A DNA stretch of 64,000 nt. It comes from Paraburkholderia metrosideri. Its GTDB lineage: Bacteria > Pseudomonadota > Gammaproteobacteria > Burkholderiales > Burkholderiaceae. Shown piece by piece: positions 39,164-48,163 of the stretch (positions are counted from its first letter, which is position 1; every line of letters begins with the position of its first letter). The stretch lies in contig NZ_CAJHCP010000009.1 of assembly GCF_904848625.1 (NCBI RefSeq), positions 327,525 to 391,524 of the forward strand. The letters run 5' to 3'. Below the pieces are notes generated by a model, which searched no databases, was not told where the DNA came from, and was given only the letters and a program-made list of their open reading frames with translations. A program made the translations under genes and the position numbers.

Positions 39164-39981
39164 GGCAATGTCAACTTGAAGACCGCGCTGGGTAGAATGG
39201 GGGGGTGAAGAAAAATCCCTCGCCGTATCACGGTTTCCGTTTTCCGGCCGCAGTTATCAGTTGCGCGGTGCGCTGGTACCACCGTTTCAACCTGAGCCTG
39301 CGTGACATAGAGGAATTGCTGCCCGAGCGCGGCGTCGTGGTCAGCTACGAGTCGGTGCGCAACTGATGCGACCGATTCGGCGCGATGTTTGCCTACCAGG
39401 TGAAAGCGGCCCGGCCGCGGCCGGGAACGAGCTGTTCGTGAAACTGCGCGGTAAGTCGTACGTGCTGTGGCGTGCGGTGGATGAGCGCGGCGTCGAACTC
39501 GACGTGCTGCTGCAAAAGCGCCGTGACAAGACTGCCGCAAGGCGCTTCTTCAAAAAGATGTTGCGCTCATACCCGGTGCCCCGGAAGATTGTCACCGACC
39601 AGCTGCGCAGCTATCCGGCGGCAGGATCCGAGGTGCCGCAGCTGGCCGGCGTGAAGCACGTATTCGTGAAGGCCTCGGCCCGGGTCAATAACCGCGCGGA
39701 GAACAGCCATCAGCCGATGCGGCGGCGTGAGCGTCAGATGCAGGGCTTCCGTGACCCGCGGCGCACGCAGCGCTTCCTGTCGAACTTCGGCCCGATCCGT
39801 CAGCACTTCGCGCTGCCCCGGCACAGGATGAGTGCGGCTAACCATAGCGCACAACTGCGGGTTCGTTTGGCCAGCTGGTTCCAGTGGACGGTCGCTGAGC
39901 CGTCTGGTGTCGATCGCTAATCAACAGGAATCCTACTCATACAGCATTGGTAAATGCCCACGTCGTCAACTTGACAAAGCC
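39164..39981 (+). mobile_element. IS6-family insertion sequence, degenerate, both ends present
   Basis: The 818-bp element is bounded by similar terminal repeats: GGCAATGTCAACTTG at 39164-39178 and, on the minus strand, GGCTTTGTCAAGTTG at 39967-39981. Only the first three and several core bases match IS6 relatives strictly, but spacing and length (about 0.8 kb) fit. No exact target duplication is seen: the flanks differ (CTGCGACG and CCACCACG). It cuts the carbohydrate-binding module gene. Confidence 0.75.
39205..39920 (+). pseudogene. IS6 family transposase, broken
   Basis: GTG at 39205 opens KKNPSPYHGFRFPAAVISCAVRWY, LSLRDIEELLPERGVVVSYES, the helix-turn-helix part. In-frame TGA at 39364-39366 replaces the conserved Trp (RWC), and a small deletion with frameshift near 39424 removes the first catalytic Asp (WHLDE). 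The frame from there carries ELFVKLRGKSYVLWRAVDERG, DQLRSYPAA and NNRAENSHQPMRRRERQMQG with the DDE-type Asp and Glu. Loss of the first Asp and two frame breaks make it inactive. Confidence 0.85.
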
Positions 39982-40570
39982 CCACCACGGTATAGGAAGG
40001 TCGCCGGGGACGTCTCGATGGAGACTGTGCGGAGCCCGAAGGCCTCCATTTCGGAGGCGAATACCACATCGCTCGACCGACGAATCGATGCCGTGGCTTT
40101 AAGCAGCACGCAGTCGCTTGCCGTGAATTAGACCGGTTCTTCGTCGTCATCGACGAGGAACCAACGTGTGCCCGAAAGAAAACGTAGCAGCTTAGACCTT
40201 GTAACGTCCGGTAGTGCAACGACCGCTGGCCGCCCGCATCGAGGCATGAAACATTTAGCTCTGCGGTCCTATCGATAGCGGACAGGGTCGCTTTGCGGAA
40301 AACAGAGACACTCGTTCAGATAATTCGACCCCGCCGCTTTGGTCGAAGAGACGGCATCTGCGTTAGCACTTGAACGACCGCATTTGTGGGGCGTGCGGTC
40401 GCTGGAATGTCCGCTGCACGTATCCCGCGAGTGACTGTAGTTGGCCGAAGAACTAAACCGCTCGCGCGGTAGGGGCTGCGATCCGACGCTGGAGGTGGAG
40501 GTCAAGCCGGTCACGAGGTTTATGTTGGCGAACGAGGCAATCCGCCTCGCTCTTCAACAGGAGCCGAATC
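39982..40570. other. Intergenic, no supported gene
   Basis: Holds a small hairpin (GCCTCC-ATTTC-GGAGGC, 40042-40058) and only shadow frames. It ends with the ribosome site CAGGAGCCGAATC of the integrase gene. Confidence 0.35.
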
Positions 40571-41272
40571 ATGACCTCCTTACCGGCAAACGTCAGCCCA
40601 TTGCGCCAACGCATGATCGACGACATGCGCATGCGCCAGCTAGCCCCCAAGACGCAGGACATCTATCTGCACATCGTGCGTGAGTTCGCCCGGTTTCTCG
40701 GGCGCTCACCTGACACAGCCACCGTCGAGGACCTGCGCCGCTACCAGCTCTATCTGGTCGATCACGGCACATCGGCCGTGTCGCTGAACCATGCGATCAC
40801 CGGCCTGAAGTTCTTCTTCACAGTCACGCTCGACCGGCCCGAGCTGACGGTCAGGATGCAACCGGTGCGCGTTCCCCGCATATTGCCCGTCGTGCTCAGT
40901 CCCGACGAAGTGCGGCGGCTGATCGAGGCAGCCGGCAACCTCAAGCACCAGACTGCGCTGTCGGTCGCTTACGGTGCCGGGCTGCGCGCGAGTGAAGTCG
41001 TAGCGCTGAAGGTCACCGACGTCGACAGCGAACGCATGACACTGCGTATCGAGCAGGGCAAGGGCCGCCGCGACCGCTACGCCATGCTCTCGCCGGTGCT
41101 GCTCGAGCGTCTGCGCGTATGGTGGCGCATGGCCCGTGCGCAGGGCAAGATGTTTGACGGCGGGTGGCTGTTTCCCGGGCTCGATCCGCTCGACCAGTTA
41201 AGCACGCGACAGTTGAACCGCGCCATTCATGCCGCCGCCGAAGCCGCGCACATCGACAAACGTGTAAGGTGA
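40571..41272 (+). pseudogene. Tyrosine recombinase, C-terminally truncated
   Basis: 233 residues. The N-terminal SAM-like core-binding domain (RQRMIDDMRMRQLAPKTQDI, then YLVDHGTSAVSLNHAITGLKFFF) and the first catalytic Arg (GAGLRASEVVALKVTDVD), with Lys in GKGRRDR, are intact. The frame ends in an unrelated tail (KRVR) just before the expected HxLRHSFAT and the Tyr nucleophile, so it cannot cut DNA. It resembles the integrases that accompany IS91-like and chromosomal xerC-like units. The break near 41266 is a sequence junction. Confidence 0.8.
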
Positions 41273-41302
41273 GCCGAACTCAAGCAGAGGCGGCGCAGAT
41301 TA

Positions 41303-41629
41303 ATGCGTGATATCACGCTGACCCAGGCCAACGCGAACTCCACCACTGGGGCGGCGACCGCAGCGGACACCACCCAGACAGCATTCGCCAACGCCTAGGC
41401 CAATCTCGCGACAGCCCGCGCCAATGCGATAAGTGCCGGCCCAAGGGGGCAACTGGCTCTCATCAACGCACAGAACAACCTAGCCGTTGCCCAAGCACAG
41501 ACTCCCACTGAACGAGGCGCGATCGCCGCTACAAACCAGCAAACGACACTCCTCACGGCGCAGGCCAACAACATCAATGCACAGGTGGCGTTAGCCAAGG
41601 CCACCGCAGCCTTGGGGACCGGGCCATAG
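41303..41629 (+). pseudogene. Ala/Asn/Gln-rich helical fragment, possibly efflux outer-membrane factor
   Basis: Open frame of 109 codons with one in-frame TAG (41396). It reads TQANANSTTGAATAAD, ANLATARANAISAG, NAQNNLAVAQAQ, NNINAQVALAKATAALGTGP. Heptad-like Ala/Leu spacing and the ending recall a TolC-type efflux protein C terminus, but identity is weak. Could also be a low-complexity chance frame. Sits directly after the integrase junction. Confidence 0.35.
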
Positions 41630-42017
41630 CACTTTAAGGGTCGCCTGGATCTGCGAGTAGATTGCGCCCCCAATCGGCAACCGACCTTTGCCTCCATGAC
41701 GCATCGGAGCGGCAAAGGACGATCAGCGCTGCCATTGCCTCAAACGACCGCAAAATGCTGCAGGGCTGTGGATGGATCGAAAATAGCCGACCCTGCCTGG
41801 ACGGGTATTCCACGCCAGATCACACCAGAGGGGAACATCCTGCGTGTCGATTCGCCTCGGGCAGATGTGCAAATTGCACGTTAAGGACGTTCATCACGGG
41901 TAGGACACGTAAAAGTGCAGTCTGCAGGACGCTGGGTTCGATTTTGCGTCTGGGAGACCGATTGTCGATACAGCCACGATCTGGCCAGATCGCCGCGGCG
42001 CGCTGAAAGTCGACGCA
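41630..42017. other. Intergenic, no supported gene
   Basis: No family or good start site on either strand. It separates the relic region from a two-gene minus-strand unit. Confidence 0.35.
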
Positions 42018-42044
42018 AAACAAAACGCCACCCTCCGGTGGCGT
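42018..42044 (-). terminator. Terminator of the two-gene minus-strand unit
   Basis: On the minus strand ACGCCACC, 4-nt loop GGAG, GGTGGCGT form an 8-bp stem followed by TTTGTTTTG. It lies 24 bp after the small basic protein gene. Confidence 0.85.
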
Positions 42045-42067
42045 CTCGCTCAGAAAAATCCAGGTGT

Positions 42068-42256
42068 TTACGACTCTGATTCCGCAGTGCGCCGGGTACG
42101 CACGCGTACCGTTGCACGGTAGATCTCGCGCGCCGTCTTTCCGGCCAGTGCACCGTTTTCGACCGCTGCTTCCGTTCGCTGGAGAATCACGGCAACGCCG
42201 CGCTTCTGCAGGGCTTTCACCTTCGGGCGTAGCTTGCTAGATGCGTTCAAAGCCAT
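42068..42256 (-). CDS. Small basic hypothetical protein
   Basis: 62 residues, helical and basic (SKLRPKVKALQKRGVAVILQ, TAREIYRATVRVRTRRTAES). A very strong ribosome site, AAGGAGG, lies 5 nt before the ATG, and a clear terminator follows, so it is likely expressed. No family recognised. It is separated by 45 bp from the upstream gene on the same strand and probably shares its message. Confidence 0.6.
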   Translation of the reverse strand: MALNASSKLRPKVKALQKRGVAVILQRTEAAVENGALAGKTAREIYRATVRVRTRRTAESES

Positions 42257-42301
42257 AAAAACCTCCTTCGTCAGATGCTGGCCGGGTCACACAGCGAAAC
42301 G

Positions 42302-42790
42302 TTACCCCGAGTTCACCGCACCCAAATTTCCTCGCCAATCTATATATAACGCGTCCAGTTTGCCCGTTTGTGGCATGTAAAAGTATTGCGTCGTTTCCGG
42401 AAACGCATCGGCATGCGCGATTAGCGTCATGCCGAGTGCCTCGCTGAACTGCCAGATCATCGCGGGATCGGGCAGCGGCCATTCGCTGGGGTAAAACATT
42501 GTCTCCGGATCCGCCTCGGCGCGAAAAAACTTGACCAGCCGGGAGTTTGGAGCGGGGAGGAAGGCTCCATTCCATGCAGCGGCGGTTTCGCGGACAAATT
42601 GTTCGTCGTGGCCCGCATATGTCATTACGTCAGCAAAAAAGACCAGGTAGCGGATGCCGTCGAAGTCGATGCCACTCGCTTCAATTGCGTCATCGACCGG
42701 GACAGGTTCGTTTACGCGCAACGCGCCTGTCCCGCCAACTCCCTCTGGGAAAAGCGCCGCCAGCAGGGCCTCGCTAACAAACTCGATCAT
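42302..42790 (-). CDS. Hypothetical protein, 162 residues
   Basis: A soluble acidic protein with no signal peptide. Text is protein-like (DAIEASGIDFDGIRYLVFFADVMTYAGHDEQ; LPDPAMIWQFSEALGMTLIA), rich in Phe/Tyr/Asp/Glu, and may be a small alpha/beta domain. I recognise no family; size and acidity recall some immunity or SMI1-like proteins, but nothing confirms this. First gene of a two-gene minus-strand unit. Confidence 0.55.
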   Translation of the reverse strand: MIEFVSEALLAALFPEGVGGTGALRVNEPVPVDDAIEASGIDFDGIRYLVFFADVMTYAGHDEQFVRETAAAWNGAFLPAPNSRLVKFFRAEADPETMFYPSEWPLPDPAMIWQFSEALGMTLIAHADAFPETTQYFYMPQTGKLDALYIDWRGNLGAVNSG

Positions 42791-43413
42791 TCCAGTTTCC
42801 TCGTTTCGTTCCCCTCCACTTTCTCATCCCGGAGCCCATGTCCAGCAGGCAATTCCAACTGTCAGCCGCGCGTGCCAGCAGCAACTGGTGGCTCGAGATT
42901 CGGAAGCTTGTCGCAAGAGCGATGTGAGGTCGCCCATGATCACAAGTGACTATCATCCGGACCAGAATGACGACCGCCGCACCAATATGCCGCAGAATCT
43001 TTTCTGCACAATGTGGCGATCGCGTTGGCGAATTGCCCTGGCTCATTCGCCCAGACATGACAGGCGCGACATCATCGGATGTTCCGCACGCGACGCGACA
43101 ACTCCTCCTTCGATCGGCCACTTCGGAGCGCCCGGCAGCCGGCAGGGTTGCCCGGACGGCATCGAGAATTGCGCAAGCGAGCCACACTCCTCAAGTTCCA
43201 GTGTGGCAAGCCGTATAGGCGAGGGCGGCATTACAGAACGACACAGACGAGAGGTCCGGCAAGACCGGGAAATAGAGCGGTATATTGAGGATGACCATGC
43301 ACGACACCTCGCCGACCGCGTGCGGCTACTGATTTACGCCTGGAACCGTCCATTGCGGCGCCTCGTCCGGGACGTCGAGAAACCTGGCGTGCTTCGATTC
43401 GATCGAGGGCCCG
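42791..43413. other. Unassigned region
   Basis: Long overlapping frames on both strands, one plus-strand frame (42654-43481) with a charged helix-like part (REIERYIEDDHARHLADRVR). None has a clear start or family, so I do not call a gene. Confidence 0.3.
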
Positions 43414-43767
43414 ATGCCACCGCACCTGCGGCTCGCATGCGCGGCTCCTCCGTTGACTCCGCCGGCGTCGGCCATCGTTGACACGGTCGTACGCATCTGG
43501 GGCGATTGTCTGGTCACGACGAAGGCGGGGCGACTCATGGTGGGCACGCTCGCTGTCAAAGGGCCAATTTCTGGCGCTGAATCGTTTGTGCTCATGTGGA
43601 ACGGGCAGCAGTCTGACTCGCCCCGCTTGCAGGAAACCGATGATGCCTTCCGGACCATCTTTGCCCGGTACCCGGAGCTCTATCTGGCGGACGCCAGAAG
43701 GCTGCTTCGGGCCTATACGTCGAGGCTTCCTGGCGACACCAAGACCGCTCATAACCCGAAGGACTAG
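43414..43767 (+). CDS. Hypothetical protein, doubtful
   Basis: 117 codons with protein-like text in the last 90 (IVDTVVRIWGDCLVTTKAGR, FRTIFARYPELYLADARRLL). No family, no strong ribosome site, and opposite-strand frames overlap it fully. It may be a real small gene or decayed DNA ahead of the ABC operon. Confidence 0.3.
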   Translation: MPPHLRLACAAPPLTPPASAIVDTVVRIWGDCLVTTKAGRLMVGTLAVKGPISGAESFVLMWNGQQSDSPRLQETDDAFRTIFARYPELYLADARRLLRAYTSRLPGDTKTAHNPKD

Positions 43768-43944
43768 GCACGGCTAAGCGACGAGTGCCGGACGCTTCGT
43801 ATCAACGCGAGACAACAGGCGATCGCGGGGAAGCTACTGACATGCAACTAACCGTCAATGACCCGATCCGCTTCCACCGCTTCGCCAACAACCCGTTCCG
43901 CAAAAGCGAGGGAGGGTTCGCCACCCTAAGAATTCAACAAACCG

Positions 43945-43974
43945 TTGACCACAGCAAATTGTTTGCGATAACAT
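43945..43974 (+). promoter_or_regulatory. Promoter with LacI-type operator for the first ABC operon
   Basis: TTGACC (43945-43950), 18-bp spacer, TAACAT (43969-43974). The 17-mer ATTGTTTGCGATAACAT at 43958-43974 occurs again, reversed, in the palindrome at 50475-50528. Predicted transcription starts about 130 nt before the permease gene. A regulator bound here would cover the spacer and -10 box and so repress. Confidence 0.7.
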
Positions 43975-44109
43975 TTGCGTTGGATGTTTGCGCTGCCATT
44001 TTTGTGGCCGACAGGAAATGACGCATTTGGCACGACCTGCTGCCGCAGTGCTGCGCGCACATAGTCAGACATACCGGCCACCGGAAACAGATTCCAAAAA
44101 ACAGGAGAC

Positions 44110-45111
44110 ATGATGTACGCGACCAGCAATGGAGTAGCCCGCTCGCCCATATCGAGCGCGTTCAGGAGCTTTCTGGCATCCCGGGAGGCGGGCGTACTGG
44201 CAGCAGTGATCTGCCTGTGTGTGCTGTTCGCGTTCGCCAGCCCCGTCTTCCTGACCAGCATCAACATTCTCAACCTGCTCAGGCAGATCTCCCTGCTGGG
44301 CGTGCTGGCAATCGGCGCGACCTATGTGCTGATCATCTCCGAAGTCGATCTTTCAGTTGGCTCCCTGTACGGCTTTTCCGGCATGGCGGCCGGCATGATG
44401 CTCGTCCACGGTGTGCCCGAGCCGGTGGCGATTGTCGTAACCTTATTGCTGGGCGTGGTGTTCGGCATGCTCAACGGGGCCATTACGGTGGTCGGACGCA
44501 TTCCGTCGTTCATCACGACACTCGGCACGCTGTATCTGATCCGCGGCGCGACGCTCGTGATGAGCAACGGCATGTCGGTGTCGCTGCCGACCGATCAGTC
44601 GATCTCGCCGATCATCAAGGCGCTCGCGCAAGGCAGCCTGATCGGTCATCTGTCGAATCAGGTGCTGGTGCTGATCGTCATTGCGGCGATCGGCTATGCG
44701 CTGCTCCACCGCACCACCTTCGGGTTCCATATTTTTGCGGTGGGCGGCAATGCGCGCGCCGCGAAGATCGTCGGCGTGCCGGTGGCGCGGACCAAGATCC
44801 TGGCCTTCGCGTTGGCCGGGCTGCTCGCGGCCTTCGCGGGCACGATCAACCTCGGCTTTCTCGAGAACGTCCAGGCCGTCACGGGCTCCGGCCTCGAACT
44901 CGACGTCATCGCCGCCGTGATCATCGGCGGAACCCGGCTCGGCGGCGGCGAAGGGTCGGTTGTAGGAACGCTGCTCGGGGTGCTGCTGATCGGGGTCGTG
45001 CGTGACGGCCTGATCCTGCTCGGCGTCACACCTTTCTGGCAAACGACGCTGATCGGCGTCGTGGTACTGGTCGCTGCTCTGATCGGCGGCGTCACTTCAT
45101 CAAAGAAATGA
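44110..45111 (+). CDS. Sugar ABC transporter permease (RbsC type)
   Basis: 333 residues with about nine hydrophobic segments. Family signs: IGATYVLIISEVDLSVGSLYGFSGM near residue 75, the EVDLSVGS motif of branched ribose-type permeases, and a late GLELDVIAAVIIGGTRLGGGEGSVVGTLLG that contacts the ATPase. Works in the inner membrane with the binding protein and ATPase encoded next. Two ATGs start the gene (44110 and 44113) after AGGAG. First gene of the operon. Confidence 0.93.
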   Translation: MMYATSNGVARSPISSAFRSFLASREAGVLAAVICLCVLFAFASPVFLTSINILNLLRQISLLGVLAIGATYVLIISEVDLSVGSLYGFSGMAAGMMLVHGVPEPVAIVVTLLLGVVFGMLNGAITVVGRIPSFITTLGTLYLIRGATLVMSNGMSVSLPTDQSISPIIKALAQGSLIGHLSNQVLVLIVIAAIGYALLHRTTFGFHIFAVGGNARAAKIVGVPVARTKILAFALAGLLAAFAGTINLGFLENVQAVTGSGLELDVIAAVIIGGTRLGGGEGSVVGTLLGVLLIGVVRDGLILLGVTPFWQTTLIGVVVLVAALIGGVTSSKK

Positions 45112-45136
45112 AATCCTGATCCGACGAGGAGACAAC

Positions 45137-46123
45137 ATGACATTCGTATCGAAGTGCGCAGTGCTGCTTTCAGCAGCGATGACCCTGATGTCGGCCGGCG
45201 CCAGCGCGGCGACGCCCGACGCGAACTTCCAGCTTGCGCCCGCCATCAAGGCGCAGGCCGCGGCCAAAACCAAGCCGACCTTCGTGGTTTCGTATCACGA
45301 TCCGGCGCTGTCGGTCGCGGCTCCAATGCGCAAGGGCGTCGGGCTGGCGGCGAAAGAGCTGAACGTCAACGCGGTCTTCACGGGACCGGTCGGCGGCGGC
45401 GCAGAGAAGCAGGTCGCGGAACTGGAGAACTGGATCACCAAGGGCGTGGACGGCATCGCGGTGTCGTCGTCGTCGACCGATGCGCTTGCGCCTGTGATCA
45501 ACAAGGCGATTGCTGCAGGCATCCCGGTCGTCACGTTCAATACGGACAATCCGGCCTCGCATCGGCTGAGTTTCGTCGGCCAGGATCTCGCCTATTCGGG
45601 CGTGGTGATGGGCGATACGCTGGTCAAGCACATGGGTCAGAAGGGCAAGGTGCTGGTGTTCACCGTCGATGCAGCGGCCGAATGGTCGAAGGATCGCGAG
45701 AAGGGGCTGCGCCAGTCGCTCGCAAAATATCCGAACATCGCCATCGTCGGACTGGTGAATACGAGTAACGAGCCGCAGCAGATCTACGCTGCAATCGAAA
45801 ACGCGATGCTCGCGCATCAGGATGTCACCGGCATCGTTTCGCTGGATTGCTGCAGCTTCCCGGCCATCGGCCAGTATCTGCAACGCAATAGCCTGGCGGG
45901 CAAGATTCCCGTGGTTGGCTCGGATCTGTTGCCGCAAACCAAAGATCTGATCAAGGGCGGCGCATTAACGGCGACGATTTCACAGAATCCGCAGCGTCAG
46001 GGTCATGACGCCGTGGTGGTGCTGAACCAGATTTTCACCGGCGCAAAGATGCCTGACTCGCATACCGATACGGGCGTCCAGGTGATCGACCGGGCAAGCG
46101 TGGATCAACATGCAGCCGAGTGA
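45137..46123 (+). CDS. Ribose-type ABC substrate-binding protein
   Basis: 328 residues. Signal peptide MTFVSKCAVLLSAAMTLMSA ending ASA; the type I periplasmic binding fold begins KPTFVVSYHDPALSVAAPMR. It has the family pattern DGIAVSSSSTDALAPVINKAIAAGIPVVTFNTD and VVGSDLLPQTKDLIKGG. The ligand cannot be read from sequence. Overlaps the ATPase gene by 14 bp. Confidence 0.92.
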   Translation: MTFVSKCAVLLSAAMTLMSAGASAATPDANFQLAPAIKAQAAAKTKPTFVVSYHDPALSVAAPMRKGVGLAAKELNVNAVFTGPVGGGAEKQVAELENWITKGVDGIAVSSSSTDALAPVINKAIAAGIPVVTFNTDNPASHRLSFVGQDLAYSGVVMGDTLVKHMGQKGKVLVFTVDAAAEWSKDREKGLRQSLAKYPNIAIVGLVNTSNEPQQIYAAIENAMLAHQDVTGIVSLDCCSFPAIGQYLQRNSLAGKIPVVGSDLLPQTKDLIKGGALTATISQNPQRQGHDAVVVLNQIFTGAKMPDSHTDTGVQVIDRASVDQHAAE

Positions 46124-47675
46124 CGCGAACAGCCCTTCGTCGGCGAGCGCGGTCGACACGATGACGCTGCCCGCGCTTCGCCTTAAGGCGCTCGGCAAAT
46201 CGTTCGGCAGCTTCTGGGCGTTGCGCGACGTCAGCATCGACTTTGCAGCAGGCGAAGTCCACGCGTTGCTGGGTGAGAACGGCGCGGGCAAGTCGACTCT
46301 GATCAAGCTGATTGCCGGCGTGCATCGGCCGAGCGAAGGCGGCATGCTCGTCGAAGCAGACGCGCCGCTCAATCTGGCAACGCCGCGCGACGCGCTGAGC
46401 GTCGGGATCGGCGTGGTCCATCAGGAACTTGACCTGTTTGACAATCTGAGCGTGGCCGAAAACATCGCGCTAGGCATCGAAGACAGCGGCTTCGCGAAGC
46501 CCTCGAAGAAAGAGATGGCCGAACGGGCCAGTCGCGCGCTCGGCGAGTTGCGGGTGACGACGATCTCGCCGGAGGCGAGGGTCGGGCAATTGTCGACTTC
46601 GGACAAGCAACTCGTTGCGATCGCGAAGGTGCTGACGTGGAAAGCCCGCATCATCATCTTCGACGAGCCCACTTCCGCGCTGAACGCGGCCGAAGCGGCC
46701 CGTCTGCTGCAGACCGTCCAGCATCTCAAGGCGTCGGGCGTGGCGGTGATCTACGTGTCGCATAAACTCGCCGAGATTTTTTCGATCGCCGATCGCATTT
46801 CGGTGATACGCGATGGCCGGCTGGTGGCGAGCGGTCCGGCGGCCGACTTCAGCCACGAGACCGTGGTGACAGCGATGCTTGGACGCAATCCGGCCGAGCT
46901 GTTTCCGGTTCGCGCGGCGAAGGCTGCACAGGCCTCGCAGACCTCGCAGGTCGAGTCGCTGCTGGCAGTGACGGATCTCGTGGGCAAACGGCTGCACGGC
47001 GCGTCGCTCACGGTGCGTAAAGGGGAAATCGTCGCGCTGGCCGGTTTGCCGGACGCCGGTCCTTCCGATCTGCTCCAGCATATTTTCGGCTTGCAGCAGC
47101 CTAAGAGCGGCGTCATCGATATCAATGGCCGCCGCCTCGGCCGGTTGTCTGCGCGCCGGGCGATCCGGAACGGCATCGGTTATCTGCCGGCCGACCGTCT
47201 GCTCGACGGTATCCTGCCGCTCACCAGCGTGCTCGGCAATGCCGAGGCGACCAACCGGGCGATGCGTTCGACCAGCCTCGCCGTGTGCAAAGCCTCCGCA
47301 TTGGAGAACATCAAGCGCCTCGCGGTCAGAGCGTCGTCGTTGCTGAATCCCATCACGTCGCTGTCGGGCGGCAATCAGCAGAAGACGCTACTGGCTCGCT
47401 GGCTCGTGATGAGCCCAACAATCCTGATGCTCGACGATCCGACTCGCGGCGTCGATATCGGTGCGAAGGCGGAGATTTATCGGATCTTGCGGCAGATCGC
47501 CGATGCGGGTTCGGCGGTGATTTTCACGTCGTCGGACTCGCTCGAACTAGCGAACCTCGCCGACCGGATCGTGCTGTTCCGAAACGGGCGCGTGGCTCAG
47601 GAGTACGTGGACCCCGTGTCTCACGCCGAGCTGGATCGCGCGATTGCATTCACCCCAGAAGGAGCCAGAACATGA
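46110..47675 (+). CDS. Sugar ABC transporter ATP-binding protein (RbsA type)
   Basis: 521 residues with two nucleotide-binding domains. The first has Walker A GENGAGKST, signature-like LSTSDKQLVAIAKVL and Walker B IIIFDEPTSAL. In the second the Walker A is degenerate (GLPDAGPSDLL) but the signature LSGGNQQKTLLARWL is intact, the usual asymmetric pattern of this family. It powers uptake with the adjacent permease. The next gene starts in its stop codon (ATGA). Confidence 0.93.
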   Translation: MQPSDANSPSSASAVDTMTLPALRLKALGKSFGSFWALRDVSIDFAAGEVHALLGENGAGKSTLIKLIAGVHRPSEGGMLVEADAPLNLATPRDALSVGIGVVHQELDLFDNLSVAENIALGIEDSGFAKPSKKEMAERASRALGELRVTTISPEARVGQLSTSDKQLVAIAKVLTWKARIIIFDEPTSALNAAEAARLLQTVQHLKASGVAVIYVSHKLAEIFSIADRISVIRDGRLVASGPAADFSHETVVTAMLGRNPAELFPVRAAKAAQASQTSQVESLLAVTDLVGKRLHGASLTVRKGEIVALAGLPDAGPSDLLQHIFGLQQPKSGVIDINGRRLGRLSARRAIRNGIGYLPADRLLDGILPLTSVLGNAEATNRAMRSTSLAVCKASALENIKRLAVRASSLLNPITSLSGGNQQKTLLARWLVMSPTILMLDDPTRGVDIGAKAEIYRILRQIADAGSAVIFTSSDSLELANLADRIVLFRNGRVAQEYVDPVSHAELDRAIAFTPEGART

Positions 47676-48163
47676 AACGAAGCGGCATTCTCAACCAGCA
47701 GCTTTCTGAAGCGATTGCATCGATGGGGCACGGCCAGATCATGATGATCGTCGACGCCGGCTTCCCGATTCCGCGCGACGCGTGGCGCATCGATCTCGCA
47801 ATCGGCCCCAACCTGCCGACGCTCGAACAGCTTTACGCGTTGATCGCGCCCGAACTCATCGTCGAGAAGGTGATGTTCGCCGCCGAGGTCGCGGAGCACA
47901 ACAAGCCGCTGTTCGCGTCGCTCAGAAAGTGGTTCGACGAGCGCGATTTCGCGTCCGTCACTTATGAAGAGACCGTGGGCTCTCTCGCACAGCGCGCGAA
48001 GGTGATCGTGCGTTCGGGCGCGCTCGATCCGTGGGGCAATATCGCGCTGGTCGCGGGCGTCGATTACAAGGCCTACTTCAAGGACCCCGCGATCTCGGTG
48101 CCGGACAAGTTCCGTGCGTTGATCGACCGTGCGACGTTCACGCCGGGAGCCGGCCATGAATAA
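47672..48163 (+). CDS. RbsD/FucU family sugar mutarotase
   Basis: 163 residues, longer than the usual 130-140. The N terminus MKRSGILNQQLSEAIASMGHG has the conserved catalytic His20, and the DAGFPIP motif follows at about residue 28. RbsD/FucU proteins interconvert ring forms of a free sugar. Overlaps the ATPase stop by 4 bp and the next gene by 8 bp, so it is fully coupled. Its presence argues that the imported compound is a reducing sugar or a close analogue. Confidence 0.9.
   Translation: MKRSGILNQQLSEAIASMGHGQIMMIVDAGFPIPRDAWRIDLAIGPNLPTLEQLYALIAPELIVEKVMFAAEVAEHNKPLFASLRKWFDERDFASVTYEETVGSLAQRAKVIVRSGALDPWGNIALVAGVDYKAYFKDPAISVPDKFRALIDRATFTPGAGHE

Noticed and set aside
43785..44021. 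78-codon plus-strand ORF before the first ABC operon
   Set aside because: It runs across the promoter and operator, and its text is not protein-like after the first 25 codons.
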